From CAYJWL01 sp964373855 (GTDB taxonomy: Bacteria > Patescibacteriota > Andersenbacteria > UBA10190), in the NCBI GenBank assembly GCA_964373855.1, contig CAYJWL010000010.1:1-26774 (forward strand): a stretch of 26,774 bases of DNA, read 5' to 3'. The notes under the pieces were generated by a model. It saw only the letters and a program-made list of their open reading frames with translations. It made no database searches and was not told the origin of the DNA. Shown here piece after piece: positions 22,220-26,774 of the stretch (its first letter is position 1; each line of letters opens with the position of its first letter). A program made the position numbers and the translations under genes.

Positions 22220-22239
22220 TAATTGTACTTGACCCCTTT
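22220..22239 (-). repeat. Right terminal repeat of the transposase element
   Basis: Exact reverse complement of the repeat at 21513-21532; the transposase ATG lies 18 bp inward. Confidence 0.85.
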
Positions 22240-22254
22240 ATTCCCTCTTAATAA

Positions 22255-22644
22255 TCAATTTAGTAATAAGGTTCTTAATTGGTGTGGGTCTTTAGCTAAA
22301 TTCACTTCGATCCAAGAATCGAAAACATTGTGCTGCTCAAGCACTGTACGTTCAGCCTCAAGGCAGTCGTCGTCAATCCATAGAAATGGCCGGGAAAAAT
22401 CAACAGCCTCAGTCTTCAAAATATCCCAGTAAGATGGTTCAATTTGCTTGAGGCATGCGACTGTTGGGTCATCGAAGAAGCGTGATAACATCGGGATAGG
22501 ATCGTCTCCCGGATTACGACAATGCGTCGTCAGCCAATAGACGTCATGGTTCTCAACGATGTGTTTTATAAACTCGTCGGCGTGGAGCGCGGGTTGTTTA
22601 TCGTTAGCGAGAATTACGCCGTCAATATCGAGGTAGATGTTCAT
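22255..22644 (-). CDS. HAD-like phosphatase-type protein
   Basis: From the ATG at 22644 this is a 129-residue protein with the HAD motif I, YLDIDGVIL (Asp6, Asp8), motif II as WLTTHC, and a late acidic motif FLWIDDD. The short cap and small size fit a small HAD-type nucleotidase or phosphatase; the substrate is unknown. The start overlaps the stop of the SWIM gene (ATGA, 22641-22644), which fixes it and means coupling. A frame open further upstream lies only within the SWIM gene. The gene ends 15 bp from the right end of the transposase element, so insertion may have affected its 3' end. Confidence 0.75.
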   Translation of the reverse strand: MNIYLDIDGVILANDKQPALHADEFIKHIVENHDVYWLTTHCRNPGDDPIPMLSRFFDDPTVACLKQIEPSYWDILKTEAVDFSRPFLWIDDDCLEAERTVLEQHNVFDSWIEVNLAKDPHQLRTLLLN

Positions 22645-23363
22645 AGTAGTTTTACCAAGGGCTCTTCCCAGCCAAAACATGTCTCCTTATCAGCAAGAAG
22701 CTTAAGGGCCTTAAGACATCTTGGCTCCAACCGCGCGTATTCCTGAAGTACGACAACGACATCTTCAATAAACCCTCCAACGGTGCCGTCCGAATCGTCC
22801 ACGCCACCGATGCATAACTTCTTGTCCAGCCGCAACAACACGTTCACCAACAATGCTACAGTTTGTTCGCTCACCGGCAATTCAGCCACAATGGCCGAGA
22901 GACGATTGCAGCCTTCGGACAGCGAATTCTGATACGAAAACCACAGCCGGGAAGGACCACTATACGGTTTAATATATCGTATGGCGGCCGTGATAAATTT
23001 CTTAGTTTCTGTTAATTCAACTTTGCTTAATTCTCCTAATCGACCACTGCACGTGGGGCTGCTGATTACCTGCTTATCGTCTGGCGTGAGCGGCTTACCG
23101 CTCTGCACCGCATAGATGGCCACCGCCACCATGTGCTTGCACAGTGTGTCATTCTGGCCTAGATAGCAGTCACAGTGACCCAAGTTAAACTGGCGTGCTT
23201 CAACAAAAACCCGGTACGGTTTCGAGCCTGCAACAACTGCCGAATAGGCGCTGATTTCTTCTTTAAACTGTGTTACCTTGCCGCTTTCGTACAACTCAAC
23301 CGCTTTCTCAAAAGTTGGTTTGTCGGTGGTGAACTTTATTTTGTCGAGATTATATTTGGGCAT
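22641..23363 (-). CDS. SWIM zinc-finger protein
   Basis: This 240-residue protein has a SWIM-type zinc motif CxCx(n)CxH: Cys64, Cys66, Cys75, His77 in GHCDCYLGQNDTLCKHMVAVAI. The N-terminal part (1-60) resembles the region before SWIM fingers in bacterial SWI/SNF-associated proteins; the C-terminal part (100-240) is helical and lacks a helicase domain. SWIM fingers bind DNA or proteins. It is translationally coupled to the HAD-like gene and lies 14 bp after the nuclease remnant on the same strand. The role is unknown. Confidence 0.75.
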   Translation of the reverse strand: MPKYNLDKIKFTTDKPTFEKAVELYESGKVTQFKEEISAYSAVVAGSKPYRVFVEARQFNLGHCDCYLGQNDTLCKHMVAVAIYAVQSGKPLTPDDKQVISSPTCSGRLGELSKVELTETKKFITAAIRYIKPYSGPSRLWFSYQNSLSEGCNRLSAIVAELPVSEQTVALLVNVLLRLDKKLCIGGVDDSDGTVGGFIEDVVVVLQEYARLEPRCLKALKLLADKETCFGWEEPLVKLL

Positions 23364-23377
23364 CGTCTGCTATTGGT

Positions 23378-23668
23378 TCATGCAACCGACGCGTTCCAAT
23401 ACGTGCAGTGATCACAGTCTTGACCGGTATCGGGTATCGCATCATTTTCCAAACATTCTTTAATTTTTAATAAAGTATCTTCCACCCAATCAGCATTACC
23501 TTTATAAGCAATAAGATGGACATCAAAGTCGATGCGTTTATCAAAGGCTGACCTGCGCACGCTTTTTAGAACCAGGTAGAGCCCTTTCAATTCTTTAGTT
23601 ATTTCGGCTCTTTCTCCTCCTCTGTTTTTCAAGATATGCCATCGGTGGCAGGTAATCAATGGGAACAA
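23378..23668 (-). pseudogene. Truncated PD-(D/E)XK-type nuclease, C-terminal fragment
   Basis: The last 70 residues of this frame match, from memory, the C-terminal end of a PD-(D/E)XK/Cas4-like nuclease family common in CPR: LYLVLKSVRRSAFDKRIDFD, then WVEDTLLKIKECLENDAIPDTGQDCDHCTYW, with the closing Cys pair (CDHC). The catalytic D/E-x-K part is missing. The residues upstream of about 23590 do not look like the family, and the DNA upstream is an A/G-rich repeat tract with transposase-end copies, so the gene seems to have been broken there. It lies 14 bp before the SWIM gene, suggesting a former three-gene operon. Confidence 0.55.
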
Positions 23669-23881
23669 AGAACAAAGGGAAGAACAAAGGGGTCAAGAAG
23701 AAAGAAGAAACAAAGAAACAAAGGGAAGACAAGGGGTCAAGTACAATTAATCCTTTGGCTTAGTGCATGGCCCTCTGTTATGGATCAAGCTAGAACCATC
23801 CTACAACGGTTTGGTGACCAGTTTGAGATACCAGAGTTAAGCCCGATCCCCATCTAAATCTGTTTCCTTTAGTATTCTTAG
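23669..23881. other. Purine-rich repeat tract and possible gene relic
   Basis: Positions 23655-23735 are a G/A-rich run built from GAACAAAGGG-like units, with AAAGGGGTCAAG near 23686 and a full transposase end at 23731-23749. After that, the plus strand reads a short tail (about MDQARTILQRFGDQFEIP, ending at 23857) that may be the end of a lost gene. I see no intact gene here. Confidence 0.45.
23731..23749 (+). repeat. Solo copy of the transposase element end
   Basis: AAGGGGTCAAGTACAATTA is identical over 19 bp to the left end at 21514-21532 and in the same orientation, but no transposase gene follows it. Confidence 0.85.
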
Positions 23882-24319
23882 TCACACAGCTTGAACTCTA
23901 TCTTTCACAGAAACTAGGAAATCCTCCGCGCTGTTATATCGCTCCTCAAACATTAGATAGAGCGATTCCGGCTTTATCGGCTCACCGACCATTATTAGTG
24001 GTTTACCAAGACCGAAAGCGATTCCGGCCTCCATGTGAGCAGACAGACCACAAGGCTGTAACAGAATTACTTTCTCGGCGTTTTTTAGGCCGGCTAAATC
24101 TCGCTTAAACAGCTTCTTAAAGTGCTCATCGTTATGAAAGTCTTTCTTGGCCTCAAAGACTTTCATCTGTTCTTCCGGGTGGGCATCTCTATTATTCAGA
24201 TCTGCCGGCACATCGCAAAAGTTGTAGCAAGTGTATCCACGTTTGCGAATTTCACCGACAAGATGTTCGACTTTATCTTTGTTGCGGTAGCTGGATATAA
24301 CAGTGTAATCGGTTTTCAT
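23882..24319 (-). CDS. Nucleoside 2-deoxyribosyltransferase-like protein
   Basis: This 145-residue protein has the flavodoxin-like pattern of the nucleoside 2-deoxyribosyltransferase superfamily: an N-terminal strand YTVISSYRNKDKV, a central strand KVILLQPCGLSAHMEAGIAFGLGKPLIMVGE (about 85-115) with the Glu of HMEAG in the usual catalytic place, and a short C-terminal helix. Family members cleave or exchange the base of deoxynucleosides; relatives also include TIR-like NAD-cleaving or sensor proteins. Which applies is not clear. Its start overlaps the short Nudix-like fragment (ATGA, 24316-24319). It lies in an accessory region. Confidence 0.68.
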   Translation of the reverse strand: MKTDYTVISSYRNKDKVEHLVGEIRKRGYTCYNFCDVPADLNNRDAHPEEQMKVFEAKKDFHNDEHFKKLFKRDLAGLKNAEKVILLQPCGLSAHMEAGIAFGLGKPLIMVGEPIKPESLYLMFEERYNSAEDFLVSVKDRVQAV

Positions 24320-24414
24320 TGATCCCAGTAGTTACGGCCGGTCTTATACGCCTCAATAATAACCATCACGCCGATGCCGACTCTGGGGTAAATTTCTTCC
24401 GGCTTGCCTTCCAT
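24316..24414 (-). pseudogene. Nudix-like N-terminal stub
   Basis: This 32-residue frame (MEGKPEEIYPRVGIGVMVII, then EAYKTGRNYWDQ) starts like a Nudix hydrolase (PRVGIGVMVI is the usual first strand), but the Nudix box and the rest are missing. It ends in an ATGA overlap with the next gene. It may be a deletion remnant, or a real short leader peptide for the downstream gene. Confidence 0.35.
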
Positions 24415-24460
24415 TTTTATAGGCTACCAGTGCGATGATCCTCTGACAATGGTGGATAAT

Positions 24461-24534
24461 GGGGTCAGCCACTGTTCTTTGGTCTTCTAGGAGATCGGCT
24501 GGCGAGCTCCAAATGCATAAATGCTCCTGACCCT
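24461..24534. repeat. MITE-like relic with GGGTCAG ends
   Basis: GGGTCAG (24462-24468) and CTGACCC (24527-24533) are inverted ends of a ~74-bp non-coding unit. The GGGGTCA start resembles the end of the transposase element. Inside is a direct repeat (AAATGC-AT-AAATGC). From 24415 to 24697 I see no gene otherwise. Confidence 0.45.
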
Positions 24535-24680
24535 TTAAATCTTCAGTCCCACCACCCGACATGTCAGTTCGCGGTAAGGCGGCCGAAGAAGTGTGGCGCG
24601 ATTGGAATGAGTTAATACGATAAAAATTCTTAAATCAGAATGTGTTTAGTACAGTGAATTAGTGTGTGCCTATGACCATG

Positions 24681-24689
24681 TGCTATACT
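24681..24689 (+). promoter_or_regulatory. Extended -10 promoter for the 24698 gene
   Basis: TGC-TATACT (24681-24689) lies 8 nt before the ATG at 24698, with no ribosome site. The ACAGCGATG context is shared with the gene at 1857. A leaderless or near-leaderless mRNA is expected. Confidence 0.5.
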
Positions 24690-24697
24690 CAACAGCG

Positions 24698-25180
24698 ATG
24701 ATAACAAAACCGACAGCCATTGCAGTAGGGGTTGTGGTAATTGGTGTTTTGCTTCTGGCGTGGTGGTTTTTCGCACCTGAATCTGTTCCGAGCGATACTC
24801 CTGGTGTGCGCAGCTCGCCAATCGCTATCGAGAGACCTGTCGCGGCCAGCGCCAAAGGAGTTATCCAGCTTGAGGCCCCCCAACAGGATAGTAAACTAGT
24901 GAGTCCTCTCCAAGTCAGCGGTTTTGTCTACGGCAATAGCGGTACGGTAGCCATCAAACTGCGGCAAAAAGAGAGTGGTGTGGTAGTGGCCGAAAAGACT
25001 GCGGTGATAAAAGGCCAAGCTGATCAGATTAGCTTTGCCGAGAGCCTGCAATTCGCCCTGCCCGTCGTGCCCCAGCCAGGTGTACTGGAAGTGACATTCA
25101 AGGACACCTCGGGCAAAGGCCTTGATGACACAGTGTCAATCGCAGTTAACTTCCCTTCCGACCTAGGCAGCGGCTTGTAA
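24698..25180 (+). CDS. Anchored Gmad2-type Ig-like domain protein
   Basis: This 160-residue protein has an N-terminal transmembrane helix (about 6-25), a short linker and a Gmad2-type immunoglobulin-like domain (about 53-155): IQLEAPQQDSKLVSPLQVSG, GTVAIKLRQ, GVLEVTFKDTSGKGLDDTVSIAVNF. Gmad2 domains occur in secreted bacterial proteins and are thought to bind or stabilise surface partners. The start at 24698 follows an extended -10; an upstream ATG at 24662 would place the promoter inside the gene. It ends 4 bp before the next gene, so the two form an operon. Confidence 0.75.
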   Translation: MITKPTAIAVGVVVIGVLLLAWWFFAPESVPSDTPGVRSSPIAIERPVAASAKGVIQLEAPQQDSKLVSPLQVSGFVYGNSGTVAIKLRQKESGVVVAEKTAVIKGQADQISFAESLQFALPVVPQPGVLEVTFKDTSGKGLDDTVSIAVNFPSDLGSGL

Positions 25181-25184
25181 GGTG

Positions 25185-26498
25185 ATGAACCTCTTAAGGC
25201 GCACAATTATCCTTACGGGGGTAGTGAGCGCGCTCGGTGCTGTGGCGGTGTACTCATCGGCTGCCCATGCAGCTGCTTTTCGTTTTGAGTTTGTAAACTT
25301 CGACCAGAATGGAAAAGTCCAAACTACTTTTCCGCTTGGTGCCAGCAACGAAATTATCCTGGCCAGTGATACCACCGACGTTCGCACGGTACTTCCTGTT
25401 GCCATTGTTATCCGCGCCGACAGCCGGCAATACAAGAACGCTATTCCTAATAATCCCGAGCTGGCTTGCGCCGGACCGGATCGTTGCTCTATTCCCGGGC
25501 CGGTCATCCCCGCCACCGCGAAGTATGTCGAGATTCAGGCTGTGAATACTGACGGTGAAGTGTTAGCCACCTATACTGTCGGAACCCCGCCAGCAGAGGC
25601 AGAGCCATCACCCTCGCCGGCGGCAGCGCTGCTTGCCCCAACTGGCGCCACGCAATCGGAAACTCCGACCCCTAGCAATGAACCCCGCATCATTGCCACG
25701 CCAACACCAACCAGTGCCTGCCCGGTTGCATCGCTTGCTGCGTGTCCGTCGCGCGGTGTGCCGATGGCAGCTGTAATCGGGCTGCTCGCCGTGGGCAGCG
25801 GCCTAGCCTTTATCATCGGTCGGCGTGGGTTGCCAATCTTTTTGCAGACAACCGGTAGTCTGCCACAAACGTCAGGTCCACCGCCGAAGATTATCCCCAC
25901 GCCTGACCACAGTGAATCAAAGGACGGAGGCAAGGGCAGTGGAATCAGGGAGAAAGATGGTAAGAAAAAAACGTGCGCGGGGAAAGTTCCCATCTATATC
26001 ATCGGCCGCTGCGAATACAACGTGCCGTTCACGGATGAACAAGGGAATGAAATTTTGCCCGACACCGGCCCCGAATTCTTCGGCATGATGTGGGAAGCCT
26101 ACGTCGCCAGCCATGTCTACGAGCTGGCTGTCCGCGACGCGCGCCAACGCGCGTCAGCGGAGTGTAGTAAAGAGTGCCGAAAACGCGATGCCTGCGGTGA
26201 TGGCTACTATTGTGGCGGCACCGCCGACGAGGGAGTATTCCCACCCCCGCCGGAACGCGATCTCAAGAGACTGCCGCCCGTGCACAAAGCTGACCCCGAA
26301 ATTAAGGCAGGAACCGGCGGCCGCCTGGTCTATCCCCGAGAGCCCCGTTCACCCGAACACCGCTACGTCTACGAAATAACGGGTGAGTTTATTTGTACAT
26401 GTAAGTGTGAGAGAACGTGGTGGCAGAAGCTCAAAGATGCGCTCTCGCCTGGTACCGACCCTCGTGGCCGCGCTGGCCCCCGCCCGCCAGTACACTGA
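25185..26498 (+). CDS. Membrane protein with extracellular domain and Cys-rich tail
   Basis: This 437-residue protein has a signal peptide (about 5-31), an extracellular domain (about 32-130, FRFEFVNFDQNGKV), a Pro/Thr/Ser-rich linker (about 135-190), a transmembrane helix (about 192-213), and a C-terminal part, predicted to be cytoplasmic, with Lys-rich (KDGKKKTC), Cys-rich (CSKECRKRDACGDGYYCGG and CTCKCE) and Pro-rich stretches. If the signal peptide is not cleaved or the helix is inverted the tail may instead be outside, which fits Cys-rich disulfide domains better. I do not recognise the family. A GTG at 25182 is an alternative start. It follows the Gmad2-type gene by 4 bp. Confidence 0.65.
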   Translation: MNLLRRTIILTGVVSALGAVAVYSSAAHAAAFRFEFVNFDQNGKVQTTFPLGASNEIILASDTTDVRTVLPVAIVIRADSRQYKNAIPNNPELACAGPDRCSIPGPVIPATAKYVEIQAVNTDGEVLATYTVGTPPAEAEPSPSPAAALLAPTGATQSETPTPSNEPRIIATPTPTSACPVASLAACPSRGVPMAAVIGLLAVGSGLAFIIGRRGLPIFLQTTGSLPQTSGPPPKIIPTPDHSESKDGGKGSGIREKDGKKKTCAGKVPIYIIGRCEYNVPFTDEQGNEILPDTGPEFFGMMWEAYVASHVYELAVRDARQRASAECSKECRKRDACGDGYYCGGTADEGVFPPPPERDLKRLPPVHKADPEIKAGTGGRLVYPREPRSPEHRYVYEITGEFICTCKCERTWWQKLKDALSPGTDPRGRAGPRPPVH

Positions 26499-26506
26499 CG
26501 TCAGTG
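26493..26506. repeat. 14-bp perfect palindrome at a stop codon
   Basis: CACTGACGTCAGTG includes the TGA stop of the preceding gene. With no loop it is unlikely to be a terminator; it could be a binding site or chance. Confidence 0.5.
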
Positions 26507-26559
26507 ATTAAGCTCCGCGACGTGGCATAGTCCGACCAGAGACTAACCTAGCTCCACTA

Positions 26560-26774
26560 TTATTTATCAACGGTCGGTGAGCCCCAAAGGCGATAGGTAA
26601 ACTCTCCATAACGCCACTGGCGGTCCTGCTCCGGCAAGGCCAGCGTGACTTGATTATTTTTCATGATGGGTGTTGCTTTTGAATCAACATGTATGCCATC
26701 GCTGACATTTCTGATTATATTGTCTTCAATCACCGGCGACCCGCCCAGAACGACAATGCCGGCGTGGCAATCCT
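26560..26774 (-). CDS. Right-handed beta-helix protein, C-terminal end (partial)
   Basis: The minus strand is open from the window edge to a TAA at 26560-26562 and encodes the last 70 residues of a protein: AGIVVLGGSPVIEDNIIRNV, SDGIHVDSKATPIMKNNQV, then a short tail ending in WGSPTVDK. The G-I-x-V...P-x-I-x-x-N-x-I-x-x-N pattern is typical of parallel beta-helix (PbH1/NosD-like) repeats, found in surface or secreted carbohydrate-active proteins. The start and upstream part are outside the window. It converges on the gene ending at 26498. Confidence 0.7.
   Translation of the reverse strand, partial: DCHAGIVVLGGSPVIEDNIIRNVSDGIHVDSKATPIMKNNQVTLALPEQDRQWRYGEFTYRLWGSPTVDK

Larger units (their letters stand above)
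21513..22239 (-). mobile_element. Y1/RAYT transposase element with perfect inverted ends
   Basis: A 727-bp unit made up of one transposase gene bounded by a perfect 20-bp inverted repeat (21513-21532 and 22220-22239). The transposase stop codon lies within the left repeat. No target duplication is evident, as expected for HUH transposases. The left flank is a G/A-rich tract. Its ends recur further on at 23731-23749, and partly at about 23687. Confidence 0.8.

Noticed and set aside
21513..23749. Composite transposon carrying the SWIM and HAD-like genes
   Set aside because: The third end copy has the same orientation as the left end, and the sequence beyond it does not continue as an element, so a solo end or relic is simpler.
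23650..23750. CRISPR-like array in the purine-rich tract
   Set aside because: The units are degenerate and of variable length, with no constant repeat and spacer pattern and no cas gene nearby.
23636..23857. Plus-strand frame of 73 codons
   Set aside because: Its first half is the translated purine-rich repeat tract. Only the last ~25 codons could be a gene relic, which is noted with the tract.
24353..24562. Minus-strand frame of 69 codons
   Set aside because: It runs across the MITE-like unit and the Nudix-like stub in another frame, with no domain or ribosome site.

Overview
The window looks like a chromosomal piece of a Candidatus Patescibacteria (CPR, probably Parcubacteria-type) genome with mid-range GC. 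The inference rests on family recognition from memory: the small MAHYVCPECGG-type zinc-ribbon protein, a stand-alone SWIB protein, a C39-like peptidase of the CPR type, many short secreted or membrane-anchored orphan proteins, and short palindromic or tandem repeats that are read through inside genes. No rRNA or plasmid gene is present, so the lineage cannot be fixed from this window alone.

Layout. Positions 1-6000 hold copper-type extracytoplasmic proteins: a CopC-cupredoxin fusion, a second CopC-like protein, a divergent cupredoxin with a Cys/His-rich C-terminal domain, a membrane spermidine-synthase-like protein coupled to it, and a Met/His-rich anchored protein. Positions 6080-8580 hold a GH18-like protein coupled to a GT39-type membrane glycosyltransferase, followed by a methyltransferase (8660-9247). 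Positions 9270-13465 are a compact minus-strand run of eight genes encoding almost only membrane or exported proteins: a Cys-rich protein, a DsbA-like oxidoreductase, a polytopic GCASCG protein, a His-rich HWHP/HTH protein, a duplicated-domain protein, two small membrane proteins and a C39-like peptidase remnant. Then come tRNA-Glu(UUC), a small membrane protein, a CPH-type copper P-type ATPase (CopB-like) carrying three repeat insertions, and a 44-residue membrane protein.

Positions 16615-21440 are housekeeping in character: TypA/BipA GTPase, a DEAD-box RNA helicase with a near-consensus promoter and a leader hairpin, a second GH18-like protein, and the SWIB protein with a clear terminator. 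Positions 21500-24700 are accessory: a Y1 (HUH) REP-associated transposase bounded by 20-bp perfect inverted repeats, further copies and relics of its ends, a HAD-like/SWIM gene pair, a truncated PD-(D/E)XK-type nuclease, a nucleoside deoxyribosyltransferase-like protein, a Nudix-like stub and a small MITE-like element. The right end has a Gmad2-domain protein, a large membrane protein with a Cys-rich tail, and the C-terminal end of a right-handed beta-helix protein that runs off the edge.

The strongest candidates for something new are (i) the eight-gene extracytoplasmic thiol/metal operon, in which a DsbA-like protein sits next to a polytopic CxxC protein and several conserved Cys/His-rich orphans, close to CopC/cupredoxin/CopB copper genes; and (ii) the transposase element with solo ends and relics, together with palindromic repeats inserted in frame in the copper ATPase.
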